A DNA stretch of 14,223 nt, taken from Bacteroidales bacterium. GTDB lineage: Bacteria; Bacteroidota; Bacteroidia; Bacteroidales; UBA12077. Below, in pieces: positions 1-7,472 of this stretch. Under the pieces are notes generated by a model. That model saw only the letters and a program-made list of their open reading frames with translations, was not told the origin of the DNA and ran no database searches. Positions within the stretch are counted from its first letter, which is position 1, and each line of letters starts with the position of its first letter. A program made the position numbers and the translations under genes. The stretch lies in contig JAUVLS010000009.1 in assembly GCA_030600625.1 (NCBI GenBank), forward strand, positions 1 to 14,223. Direction: 5' to 3'.

Positions 1-42
1 GAATATGCATTTATTTTCCAGCAATTGGGAATTAAAGAATAA
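1..42 (+). CDS. C-terminal tail of an upstream gene (partial, 5' end outside window)
   Basis: Frame 1 is open from the first base and ends at TAA 40-42, giving the tail EYAFIFQQLGIKE. The fragment is too short to assign to a family. The support is indirect: the stop lies 22 bases before a hairpin followed by a T-run on the same strand (64-98), which is where a forward transcript would be expected to end. It could also be a chance open frame, since 13 codons prove little. Confidence 0.35.
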   Translation, partial: EYAFIFQQLGIKE

Positions 43-63
43 ATTAGAAAAAATAATATTTGA

Positions 64-98
64 CCTGCCAGGTTTTTAAAATCTGGCAGGCCTTTTTT
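64..98 (+). terminator. Rho-independent terminator hairpin
   Basis: Arms CCTGCCAG (64-71) and CTGGCAGG (83-90) pair perfectly. The stem can extend inward through a G-T wobble and T/A pairs (TTT with AAA), leaving almost no loop. CC and six T residues (93-98) follow on the forward strand, as in an intrinsic terminator for the gene ending at 42. The reverse-strand gene ends at 97-99, so the same hairpin may also end that transcript, though the reverse T-run is weaker and further away. The CCTGCC/GGCAGG arm ends are shared with the palindromes inside the genes at 1309, 2937 and 4179. Confidence 0.75.
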
Positions 99-816
99 AA
101 TATACTTTTTTGTTTCTATTGTATATCAAAATAATTCCAAAAGATATTATTAGAAATCCTGATAGAAATAATACCCAGTTAAAAGACACAGGAATATATT
201 TTACTGAAAGATTGAAGAGCTTATCACTAAATGATTTATTTTGAAGCTCAGATAAAGAAATATTGTTGAAAAGGAATCGACAATAATCCCAAATAAAGGA
301 TGCAAAAACGATAAAGGAACCCAGAATTAATATCATCCACTCTTTTTGAGATATTTTTACTTGAAAATTACTTTTAAGATTAAAGTGATAAATAACCATT
401 GCCAACGTTATCATTAACATAGATATTAAAACGGGAGTTAATACCGGTCCTGTCCATATTAAAGGTAGCAGGAATAAAATATCCCAGGTTAGAAGGCTTT
501 CGGGCCACGCTAAAATCAGCCACAAAAATATATAATAGATAATATCCCAAACTGCGAATGAATAAATAAACCAGGCAAATCGTTGCGAGAAATTTTTGCC
601 TGCAATTATTCCCACTGAAAGTAACATAATAAGAGAGGCCAACTCTCTGATTAATTCGGTTATGGCAATATAGTTATCTAATGGTATAAGCGGGAAATTA
701 AATCCTTCAGGATAATATAAAGCTCTTAAATACACAACAACAGCACCTTCGAATATTCCCATTGTAATGGCAAATATTGTTACCCAGAATAAAGTTTTAT
801 GTTTTATAAATTTCAT
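97..816 (-). CDS. Conserved-looking multi-pass membrane protein of unknown function
   Basis: This is a 239-residue, strongly hydrophobic protein with about six or seven membrane segments (roughly residues 9-30, 50-72, 80-104, 112-144, 158-177 and 212-233) and a basic C-terminus. There is no cleavable signal peptide; the N-terminus (MKFIKHK) is basic and runs straight into the first helix. Features that look selected are EGAVVVYLRALYYP (23-36), an acidic/basic pair in ELIRELA (54-60), WDIIYY (90-95), and a tryptophan/proline-rich stretch at 104-129 (AWPESLL, then WTGPVLTP). I do not recognise a named family. It resembles uncharacterised membrane proteins annotated as hypothetical in Bacteroidota. 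The start is the only ATG at the head of the frame and has no clear ribosome binding site. It is divergent from mutS2 across 156 bases, with no functional link visible. Confidence 0.8.
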   Translation of the reverse strand: MKFIKHKTLFWVTIFAITMGIFEGAVVVYLRALYYPEGFNFPLIPLDNYIAITELIRELASLIMLLSVGIIAGKNFSQRFAWFIYSFAVWDIIYYIFLWLILAWPESLLTWDILFLLPLIWTGPVLTPVLISMLMITLAMVIYHFNLKSNFQVKISQKEWMILILGSFIVFASFIWDYCRFLFNNISLSELQNKSFSDKLFNLSVKYIPVSFNWVLFLSGFLIISFGIILIYNRNKKVY

Positions 817-933
817 AGCAGATTTTAAATTTTGTTAACATTTCGGGATTACAAGTTACGAGACAAAAGATAATTAGTCAAGATATATTTTAATGAACGT
901 AAGTGTAAATTACTAAATTGCCAGTTAAAATAT

Positions 934-941
934 TAATTTTG
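934..941 (+). promoter_or_regulatory. Candidate Bacteroidota -7 promoter element for mutS2
   Basis: TAATTTTG matches the TAnnTTTG -7 consensus of Bacteroidota primary-sigma promoters and lies 31 bases before the GTG start of mutS2. No TTG is found at the expected -33 spacing (17-23 bases upstream); the nearest TTG (918-920) is only 13 bases away. The call therefore rests on one half of the promoter. Confidence 0.4.
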
Positions 942-972
942 CAGAGTTTTAAACAGATCAAAAAAATTAGAA

Positions 973-3492
973 GTGCTTTATCCTGAAAATTTTGAACAAA
1001 AAATAGGTTTCGATAAAATCCGGGAGATGCTTAAAGGAGGTTGTTTAAGTAATCTCGGACGAAGGCGAGTTGATAAAATCCGTTTTTCGACCAAATATTC
1101 CTTTATTGAAACACTCGTTAATCAGGTTGATGAGTTTAAGCAGATTATGTTAATGGAAGATGACTTTCCGTTGAGTCATTTTATTGATTTAACACCAGCT
1201 TTAAAAAAAATAAAAGTAATAGGAACTTATTTATTGCCTGAAGAACTATTTGATCTGAAACGCTCTTTGGAAACGATTAGAGCAATCTTAAATTTTTTTA
1301 AAACACGACCTGCCCGTCCGGCAGGCGGGAAAGAAGAAGAGAAATATCCTTATTTGCAGAAATTAGCTGAGAATGTTAAACTTTTTCCATTTGTGTTTGA
1401 AAGAATTGATTCGATTATTACAAAACAAGGAAAAATAAAGGATAATGCATCGCCGGAGTTAAATGCTATTCGTAGTGATATTAGAAATAAGGAAGGCGCT
1501 GTTTCCAAAAGATTACATAGTATATTAAGAGAAGCTCAAAAAAGTGGAATTGTTGATCAGGATGTAACCTTGTCAATTCGGGATGGTCGTGCAACCATAC
1601 CGGTTGATGCATCGCATAAACGAAAAATAAAAGGCTTAATTCTCGATGAGTCGGCTACCGGGAAAACAGCTTATATTGAGCCAGCTGAAATTGTTGAATT
1701 AAACAATGATATTAAAGAACTGTATTACGCAGAAAGACGCGAAATAGTAAAAATTCTCACTCACTTTACTGATGATATTCGTCCTTATGTCGATGATTTA
1801 CTATTTGCTTACGATTATATGGGAACCATTGATTTTATTCGATCAAAAGCACTGTTGGCAAATAAGATTAATGGCATAAAACCTATATTTAGTGACAGGC
1901 CAATGCTGGAATGGAAAAAGGCTGTTCATCCATTGTTATATTTATCTTTTAAGGAAGAATCAAGAATAGTTGTGCCTCTTGATATTGAATTAAATAATGA
2001 TAATCAAAGAATTTTACTGATTTCCGGGCCAAATGCCGGAGGCAAATCTGTTTGTTTACAAACGGTTGGCTTACTTCAATATATGTTTCAGTGTGGGCTA
2101 TTGGTTCCAATGAATGAAAATTCTGAAATTGGCTTATTTCAAAATCTTTTTATAAATATTGGTGATGATCAGTCCATCGAAAATGATTTGAGTACATACA
2201 GTTCTCATTTGCTGAACATGAAATATTTTATAAAATCAGCAAATAACAAAACATTAATACTTATTGATGAGTTTGGATCAGGAACAGAACCAATGCTGGG
2301 TGGAGCAATTGCAGAAGCCATTCTTGATTCTTTAAATCAGCAAAAATCTTTCGGTGTAATCACAACACATTATACATCATTGAAACATTTTGCTTCATCA
2401 ACCCAGGGAATTGAAAATGGTGCTATGCTTTTTGATACTGCTAAAATTCAACCTTTGTTTAAACTTTCAATTGGTGAGCCGGGAAGCTCATTCGCTTTCG
2501 AAATTGCAAGGAAAATAGGATTGCCAGAAGATATTCTGCAAAACGCAACTCAAAAAATAGGAAAGGATCATATCGATTTTGATAAAAATCTAAAAGATAT
2601 TATTCGTGACAAACGATACTGGGAGACCAAGCGTGAGAATATAAGAAGATCAGAAAAAAAACTCGAAGAGCAGATTGCAAAATATACATCGGAGCTTGAA
2701 ATTGTTGATAAATCGCGCAAGGAAATTATTAAAAAGACCAAGGAAGAAGCCGAACTGTTATTGGCTGATGTAAATAAACGCATAGAAAATACAATTCGTG
2801 AAATAAAAGAAAGTAAAGCGGAGAAAGAACAAACAAAAAATGCCCGTAAAAGCCTGACAGATTTTAAAGACAACCTGAATAAAATTGGTTCTGAAGAAGA
2901 AGCCAGGATTCAACGAAAGGTTGAAAAACTAAAAAACCTGCCTGTCCGGCAGGCAGGTAGGGAAAAGCACGGAAAGAGAAAAACAAGTATTGAGGAAGTT
3001 ACACAAATTAAAAAAGCTGATCTTAGTTTAATTGAAAAAGGAGATAAAGTAAAATTATTCGGACAGGATAGTGTTGGAGAAGTACTTGATGTTAATGGAA
3101 AAAGTATCATGGTTGCTTTTGGGAATATGATTACAACTATTGATGAGAAAAAGCTCGAAAAAATTTCAGAAAAACAATACAAACAACATACTGGAAGTTC
3201 AAGTTCAAGAAAAGCATCATCCTGGGATTTTGGAGAACGAAGATTAAAATTTAAACCAGAGATTGATGTGCGTGGGAAACGTGCCGAAGAGGCTTTGCAA
3301 GTAGTTAATGATTTTATCGATGAAGCCATTGTTATTAGTATGGGATCTGTAAAAATTTTACACGGAAAAGGCGATGGTATTTTACGTCAATTAATTCGTC
3401 AATACCTTGAAACTGTTGATGTTGTAAAATCTTTTCATGACGAGAGTATCCAATTTGGTGGTTCAGGTATTACCATAGTAGAATTTGAATAA
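973..3492 (+). CDS. mutS2: Endonuclease MutS2 (MutS-family ATPase with Smr domain)
   Basis: This is an 839-residue MutS2. The N-terminal part is the MutS-like core/lever region. The ABC-type ATPase carries Walker A GPNAGGKS (352-359) and Walker B LILIDEFGSGTEP (428-440). A long charged coiled coil covers about 540-650, and a C-terminal Smr domain has DVRG (765-768) and HGKGDG (797-802). MutS2 proteins lack the mismatch-recognition domain. In some bacteria they suppress recombination, and in Bacillus relatives they split collided ribosomes; which applies here is not visible. The start is GTG at 973, with no ATG upstream in frame and no clear Shine-Dalgarno. Two in-frame palindromic inserts add PARPAGG (113-119) and LPVRQAG (656-662). 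The second lies between the coiled coil and the next domain. The protein is somewhat longer than the roughly 785 residues of Bacillus MutS2. Both ATPase motifs and the Smr motifs are intact, so it should be functional. Confidence 0.96.
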   Translation: MLYPENFEQKIGFDKIREMLKGGCLSNLGRRRVDKIRFSTKYSFIETLVNQVDEFKQIMLMEDDFPLSHFIDLTPALKKIKVIGTYLLPEELFDLKRSLETIRAILNFFKTRPARPAGGKEEEKYPYLQKLAENVKLFPFVFERIDSIITKQGKIKDNASPELNAIRSDIRNKEGAVSKRLHSILREAQKSGIVDQDVTLSIRDGRATIPVDASHKRKIKGLILDESATGKTAYIEPAEIVELNNDIKELYYAERREIVKILTHFTDDIRPYVDDLLFAYDYMGTIDFIRSKALLANKINGIKPIFSDRPMLEWKKAVHPLLYLSFKEESRIVVPLDIELNNDNQRILLISGPNAGGKSVCLQTVGLLQYMFQCGLLVPMNENSEIGLFQNLFINIGDDQSIENDLSTYSSHLLNMKYFIKSANNKTLILIDEFGSGTEPMLGGAIAEAILDSLNQQKSFGVITTHYTSLKHFASSTQGIENGAMLFDTAKIQPLFKLSIGEPGSSFAFEIARKIGLPEDILQNATQKIGKDHIDFDKNLKDIIRDKRYWETKRENIRRSEKKLEEQIAKYTSELEIVDKSRKEIIKKTKEEAELLLADVNKRIENTIREIKESKAEKEQTKNARKSLTDFKDNLNKIGSEEEARIQRKVEKLKNLPVRQAGREKHGKRKTSIEEVTQIKKADLSLIEKGDKVKLFGQDSVGEVLDVNGKSIMVAFGNMITTIDEKKLEKISEKQYKQHTGSSSSRKASSWDFGERRLKFKPEIDVRGKRAEEALQVVNDFIDEAIVISMGSVKILHGKGDGILRQLIRQYLETVDVVKSFHDESIQFGGSGITIVEFE
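1309..1329 (+). repeat. Intragenic palindromic element, copy 1 (in mutS2)
   Basis: This GC-rich 21-base palindrome has arms CCTGCCCG (1309-1316) and CAGGCGGG (1322-1329) around TCCGG. It differs from copy 2 at two positions, one in each arm. One change leaves a G-T wobble and the other a mismatch, so this copy looks older. It is read in frame as PARPAGG (MutS2 residues 113-119). The surrounding sequence is AT-rich and the length is a multiple of three. Confidence 0.8.
2937..2957 (+). repeat. Intragenic palindromic element, copy 2 (in mutS2)
   Basis: Perfect 8-base arms CCTGCCTG (2937-2944) and CAGGCAGG (2950-2957) flank a TCCGG centre. This copy is the exact reverse complement of copy 3 at 4179-4199. 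It is translated as LPVRQAG (MutS2 residues 656-662), in a different codon phase from copy 1. It sits in a lysine-rich linker just after the coiled coil, where an insert should be tolerated. Confidence 0.85.
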
Positions 3493-3495
3493 TCA

Positions 3496-3657
3496 TAACC
3501 TGAATTATTCATACGTTTATGATAAAGTTCTTGTATAATTCAGGTTAACCCCGACATAGTAAAACTTAGGTTTTGGAAGCATAGCGCAGCAAAATGGTAG
3601 TTTTACTCAGTCGTCAGATTAATTCAGGATTCTATTTTTTAAGTTTATGAATTAATC
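3496..3657. repeat. Structured intergenic element with three inverted repeats (MITE-like or RNA structure)
   Basis: Three perfect inverted repeats stand in series in the gap after mutS2. The first is 13 bp, TAACCTGAATTAT (3496-3508) with 3535-3547, and encloses a 5-bp mini-stem TCATA/TATGA (3509-3513 with 3518-3522). The second is 9 bp, AGTAAAACT (3558-3566) with AGTTTTACT (3599-3607). The third is 10 bp, GATTAATTCA (3617-3626) with TGAATTAATC (3648-3657). The outer ends also resemble each other in inverted order: GAATTATTCATA at 3502-3513 against TATGAATTAATC at 3646-3657, with two mismatches. The motif TAATTCAGG recurs at 3537 and 3620. No T-run follows any stem, so these are not classical terminators. 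The first begins 4 bases after the mutS2 stop and may still shape that mRNA's 3' end. A non-autonomous repeat or a structured RNA is possible. Confidence 0.5.
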
Positions 3658-3671
3658 GGGATAAAATTTTG

Positions 3672-3679
3672 TAAATTTG
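3672..3679 (+). promoter_or_regulatory. Candidate -7 promoter element for the deacetylase-like gene
   Basis: TAAATTTG fits TAnnTTTG and ends 24 bases before the TTG start at 3703, so transcription would begin close to the start with a very short leader. No TTG lies 17-23 bases upstream; that stretch falls inside the third inverted repeat of the intergenic element. The call rests on the -7 match and its position only. Confidence 0.4.
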
Positions 3680-3702
3680 GGATAAACTAAATCCTAAAAC
3701 CA

Positions 3703-5028
3703 TTGATACTAATTTATACCAATAAATCTTCGCAAAGGCTCATTTATATCTTAAAATTTTTATTTAATGATATTCAGGGAGTCGAATTTAAAATTGTAAC
3801 AGATAAAAACGAATTTGTTACATCTGATTCTCCTAAGATTAATTATACTACCGATCCAATGGAGGGAAGTATTCAAATTATTCCGACAGATCTTTTATTT
3901 GAATCAAATATTTTACAAAAGAAAATTGAGGTAAGTAATTGGGAAAATCTCAAGGTATTTTTTCAAACTTCTGAAAATGCAGACATCCCTTTTGATTTAT
4001 TTGCTGCCAGTTTTTATTTAATTAGCCGTTACGAAGAATACTTGCCTTTTAGTGCCGATAAACATGGCCGTTTTGAGGCAAATCAGAGTTTGTCCGGTAA
4101 AAACGGGTTTTTATACGATCCTGTTATAGACCAATGGGCTTGTAAGTTATCCGGATTACTAAAAGAAGGATTTCCGGACCTGCCTGCCGGACAGGCAGGA
4201 TTTGAAACTTGTAAAAGAGAGTTTAAATATATTTCTACCATCGATATTGATAATGCTTATGCATATTTATACAAAGGTACGGTAAGAACAATTGGTGCTA
4301 CAATGCGCGATTTATTTAAACTCGATGTTAATGAGAATATAAAACGTTTCCAGGCATTAACGGGCGAGAAAGATCCTTTTGATACTTATGGTTATCTGGA
4401 TGCATTGCATAAACAATATGGTATTGAACCTCTATGGTTTTTCCTGGTTGGAAATTATAATACTTACGATAAAAATCTCCCTTTAGATAATGAAGCTTTT
4501 CAGGAACTAATAAAGGAAATATCGGAAGTTGCAGAAATTGGGATTCATCCTTCGTACGAATCCAATAAGAGTTTTGATCAATTGAAAAAAGAGTTTGATT
4601 ATTTATCAGGTATTTCAAAAAAACCTATTACTAAAAGCCGCCAACACTATTTAAAATTGTTATTTACTGAAACTTACCAGAACTTAATTAAGTTAGGTAT
4701 AAAAGAAGATTATACTCTTGGTTATGCTACAGATGTTGGATTTAGAGCAGGCACTTGTACTCCGTTCAATTTTTATGATTTATATAACGAAAAAGAGACC
4801 GATTTAAAAATTTATCCGTTCCAGGTTATGGATACTACACTAAATCAGTATTTAAAACTTGACGTTGATGAAGCAGTTAACAAGATAGGGGAGATCATTC
4901 AAAAAGTAAAACAGGTAAACGGAACATTTATAAGTTTATGGCATAATGAGTCCTTAAGTGATCATGGACATTGGAAAGGCTGGGAACCGGTTTACAAAAA
5001 AATGCTCGAAATTATTTTTGAAAAGTAA
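3703..5028 (+). CDS. Polysaccharide deacetylase-like protein with N-terminal DUF7033-type domain
   Basis: This 441-residue protein has no signal peptide. Residues about 1-170 match my memory of the domain that precedes the NodB-like fold in Bacteroidota (DUF7033 type), including ASFYLISRYEEYLPF. The C-terminal half has the signs of a NodB-like carbohydrate esterase barrel: TIDIDNA (179-185, metal-binding aspartates), GIHPSYESN (280-288), SRQHY, FRAGTC (347-352) and SLWHNES (411-417). Catalytic NodB enzymes remove N- or O-acetyl groups from glycans using a metal held by Asp-His-His. The HPSY histidine is present, but I cannot confirm the full triad, so activity is uncertain. The start is TTG at 3703: a stop at 3688-3690 closes the frame upstream and no ATG occurs before residue 53. 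A palindromic insert adds LPAGQAG (160-166) just before the barrel. It converges on the YfhO-type gene with a 17-base gap. Confidence 0.8.
   Translation: MILIYTNKSSQRLIYILKFLFNDIQGVEFKIVTDKNEFVTSDSPKINYTTDPMEGSIQIIPTDLLFESNILQKKIEVSNWENLKVFFQTSENADIPFDLFAASFYLISRYEEYLPFSADKHGRFEANQSLSGKNGFLYDPVIDQWACKLSGLLKEGFPDLPAGQAGFETCKREFKYISTIDIDNAYAYLYKGTVRTIGATMRDLFKLDVNENIKRFQALTGEKDPFDTYGYLDALHKQYGIEPLWFFLVGNYNTYDKNLPLDNEAFQELIKEISEVAEIGIHPSYESNKSFDQLKKEFDYLSGISKKPITKSRQHYLKLLFTETYQNLIKLGIKEDYTLGYATDVGFRAGTCTPFNFYDLYNEKETDLKIYPFQVMDTTLNQYLKLDVDEAVNKIGEIIQKVKQVNGTFISLWHNESLSDHGHWKGWEPVYKKMLEIIFEK
4179..4199 (-). repeat. Intragenic palindromic element, copy 3 (in deacetylase-like gene)
   Basis: Arms CCTGCCTG (4179-4186) and CAGGCAGG (4192-4199) surround CCGGA. 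The whole 21 bases are the exact reverse complement of copy 2, so the element sits in the opposite orientation relative to the reading direction. It is translated as LPAGQAG (residues 160-166), at the junction between the N-terminal domain and the NodB-like barrel. The reading frame is preserved. Confidence 0.85.
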
Positions 5029-5045
5029 TAAAGATAAAAGAATAT

Positions 5046-7121
5046 TCAAGATGATTTAAATATAATTATTACTGTAAAAATAAGGAGGACAAATAAAACA
5101 ATTGTGCTTATATAAAAGGCTATTAAGATATTTTTGGGTTTATATTTGAATACTACAGTATTTTTTCCCTTTTGAATCCATACAGACATAAAAGTGTAAT
5201 TTGATTTAATTAATTCTCTTTCAGTTTCATTAATATAAACTTTCCATCCTGTGTAATAATTTTGAACAAATGTAAGGAGTTGCTTTCTATTTGATTTAAC
5301 AATTAATTCGACTTGATTTGGATTAAATGCTATTATTTGAATTTTATTATATGATAAAGAATCAATCGAAAGAGAATCTATTATAAGATGTGAATTAATA
5401 CTATCAGATAAATAGAATAATGGATTTTTTATTACCGAATGAAATAAACCTTCTGTTTCACATTTAAACATTGATGAAAAGTAATAAGGAGAATATCCTG
5501 TAAAAGATGTTTTTTTATGAAATATATTTAAACTTCTCCATAAAGAAGGGATAGCAGGAGCAGTTAAATCATCTATGTCTATTATTCTTTCATTCATATC
5601 AGGTAATGGAAAATTTTCCGGTAAATTTTTTATAGCTTGTTGAGTCGGTTTTGGATTTGTAAAAGCAATTACTGTATGATAAATGTTTAATTGAGTTGCA
5701 ATAATCATATCTATAATAACTATGCTGATTAATAATGGAATTCTTATTTTGCCTTTGAATTTTGTAAGTATTAGTAAGAACATTATTAATATTGTGATAG
5801 TTGTAAATCCTTGAAGAAATATACGATCATGAATTGAAGCAGCATTAAAGAAAGTTTTGAAATCAAATAACAAAAGATTTTTAAATTTCCATTTTTCAAT
5901 GTAAAACGAATTGTAAATGAAGAAAATAAGAAGGATGCCTATAAGAATAAATGTTATAGTTCGAAGTAGTTTTTCCTTTTTAGGTTTTTTTATAAAAGAA
6001 TGTATCCCAACACCGCTAACAATAATAAATGCAAAGTATGCAAAGAACCTAAAAATTGCAGGAAACCTGAAAATATTCATAAAAGGTAAGTAGAAAAGCC
6101 ATTTTCTAAATGGAAATACTTCTGCTAGAGCTGTACATAAAAAAAATAAACCAACAAAAAATATAAGCCTTAATTTTATGTTTTTAATGGTTATTAATGA
6201 ATAAATTAGAAAAATCAATGGGATAATACCAAAATAACAGTTAATAATTGATAAGTCGGTTCCCCAGTATTCGGCATTAGTGGTTGTTGCAAAAGGCAAA
6301 ATAAATGATATTAATGCCTTTACGGGTAAAGAGCCGGAAATAGTATAATCAATATTTAATTGATTATATCTGGTTAAACATGAACTTAATTCAAACGAAG
6401 ATATTAGTACAACTGAACTTAATAAAATAAAGATAATAGCTACAGCTATATTGGTTAAAATATATTTAAAATGTTTTTTTTCTTTTAAGTAACTTATTAA
6501 ATAATAAAGAAATAAAGCAAATAAGATATACGTAGTTATAATAAAGAATCCGGGATAACCACCGGTTAGTTGAAAAAATAAAAAGAGAATAAAGATTATT
6601 CCATTTTTTATATTCAGATTTTTACAAAATAATATATACTGGTATAAAATTAAAGGAAACCAGGCTGCACTTACAATCCAACCAAAGTGCTGAGCATTAC
6701 TTATAAATAATCCTGAAAACATAAAGCTTATACTTATAATAAGCCTTGTTTCTCGATTAAAATTGAGCAGTTCTCCAAATTTATAAAGTCCCACACATCC
6801 GATAAGCACATGAAATAAATATTCATATTGTAAAGAGAGTAAATCGTTACCAAAGAAAAATCCAATAACCCAGTTTAAAGGATACCAGGTCATGGGGTCA
6901 GCTGTTTGTGGAAATCCACAATTAATGTAAGGGTTCCATAAGGGAAGAATCCCATTTTGTAAACATTCAGAAATAAAATAGCGCCATGGAAGATTAATAT
7001 CAACAATATCCCATTTCATCATATTTTGAAATATAGTAATTTGCCACATGCCAAAACAGCAAATTATAAGAAGAATTAAATAATCTATATAATTGGTTTT
7101 ATTAGCTGAAAATTTAATCAT
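5046..7121 (-). CDS. YfhO-family membrane protein (GT-C-like)
   Basis: This 691-residue polytopic protein starts with a membrane helix after a short cytoplasmic tail. It has an acidic loop after helix 1 (WDIVDINLPWR, 37-47) followed by GILPLWNPYINCGFP (57-71), which is the hallmark region of YfhO-type and related GT-C proteins. Many helices follow to about residue 480. A soluble domain then ends in NYYTGWKVYIN (621-631) and the beta-rich stretch before a last helix and KSS tail, as in YfhO. In Gram-positive bacteria YfhO-like proteins glycosylate lipoteichoic acid with a lipid-linked sugar; in Bacteroidota the substrate is unknown. The start at 7121 has a -7-like element just upstream. The gene is one of the most AT-rich in the window. 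It is divergent from the methyltransferase gene and sits with other glycan genes, which suits a role in transferring sugar outside the membrane. Confidence 0.85.
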   Translation of the reverse strand: MIKFSANKTNYIDYLILLIICCFGMWQITIFQNMMKWDIVDINLPWRYFISECLQNGILPLWNPYINCGFPQTADPMTWYPLNWVIGFFFGNDLLSLQYEYLFHVLIGCVGLYKFGELLNFNRETRLIISISFMFSGLFISNAQHFGWIVSAAWFPLILYQYILFCKNLNIKNGIIFILFLFFQLTGGYPGFFIITTYILFALFLYYLISYLKEKKHFKYILTNIAVAIIFILLSSVVLISSFELSSCLTRYNQLNIDYTISGSLPVKALISFILPFATTTNAEYWGTDLSIINCYFGIIPLIFLIYSLITIKNIKLRLIFFVGLFFLCTALAEVFPFRKWLFYLPFMNIFRFPAIFRFFAYFAFIIVSGVGIHSFIKKPKKEKLLRTITFILIGILLIFFIYNSFYIEKWKFKNLLLFDFKTFFNAASIHDRIFLQGFTTITILIMFLLILTKFKGKIRIPLLISIVIIDMIIATQLNIYHTVIAFTNPKPTQQAIKNLPENFPLPDMNERIIDIDDLTAPAIPSLWRSLNIFHKKTSFTGYSPYYFSSMFKCETEGLFHSVIKNPLFYLSDSINSHLIIDSLSIDSLSYNKIQIIAFNPNQVELIVKSNRKQLLTFVQNYYTGWKVYINETERELIKSNYTFMSVWIQKGKNTVVFKYKPKNILIAFYISTIVLFVLLIFTVIIIFKSS

Positions 7122-7142
7122 AATTGTAATTTATGTAAGTAT

Positions 7143-7150
7143 CAAAAATA
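7143..7150 (-). promoter_or_regulatory. Candidate -7 promoter element for the YfhO-type gene; otherwise empty 351-base divergent gap
   Basis: On the reverse strand TATTTTTG (7150 down to 7143) fits TAnnTTTG and ends 21 bases before the ATG at 7121. No -33 TTG is seen at proper spacing. The rest of the gap (7122-7472) is very AT-rich. It shows only small stems, such as CTCTT/AAGAG at 7359-7371, and a doubtful 18-codon frame at 7287-7343. The forward promoter for the methyltransferase must lie here, but I see no good TAnnTTTG match; TAGATTTT at 7447-7454 is the nearest. Confidence 0.35.
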
Positions 7151-7472
7151 AAAAAAACAATAAGGTTATTAATATAATAATTGACAAATTAAAATTTTAC
7201 TACTTTCAAAAGCAAAAAAAGAAGTAGGATTAACAAAATTGATTGTATTGTATATCTTCACGGCTAATTACTTAATTTGTAAACGGATGAATATTTACTT
7301 GCGGATATTAGAGAATCTATTTTTCTGGTCATTAGCTTATTAGAAAAAATATTTTAGCCTCTTTGCAAGAGCCAACTATAAATAAAAATAAGCAGTTTAA
7401 TAAATAATGTGTTTTATAGAACAATACTGTTTAAAAAATACTATTTTAGATTTTCTATTTTACAACTAAATT

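Noticed and set aside
2568..3329. Two long reverse-strand open frames opposite mutS2 (2568-2873 and 2910-3329)
   Set aside because: They lie wholly inside mutS2, which has intact family motifs throughout. Their serine- and phenylalanine-rich translations are what antisense of a lysine/glutamate-rich coiled coil gives.
3496..3547. First inverted repeat after mutS2 as a classical rho-independent terminator
   Set aside because: The 26-base loop is long and ACCCCGAC, not a T-run, follows the stem. It may still affect the mRNA end, but the sequence does not show a standard terminator.
1309..4199. Reading the three 21-bp palindromes as a CRISPR array or ordinary terminators
   Set aside because: They are 1.2-1.6 kb apart with no regular spacers, are in both orientations, and lie inside intact reading frames without T-runs.
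4328..4618. Reverse open frame inside the deacetylase-like gene
   Set aside because: It covers the NodB-like barrel motifs of the forward gene and has no recognisable domain or start context.
7287..7343. 18-codon forward frame (MNIYLRILENLFFWSLAY) in the divergent gap
   Set aside because: It is too short in very AT-rich sequence, and neither a ribosome binding site nor a promoter is seen. It could be a chance frame.
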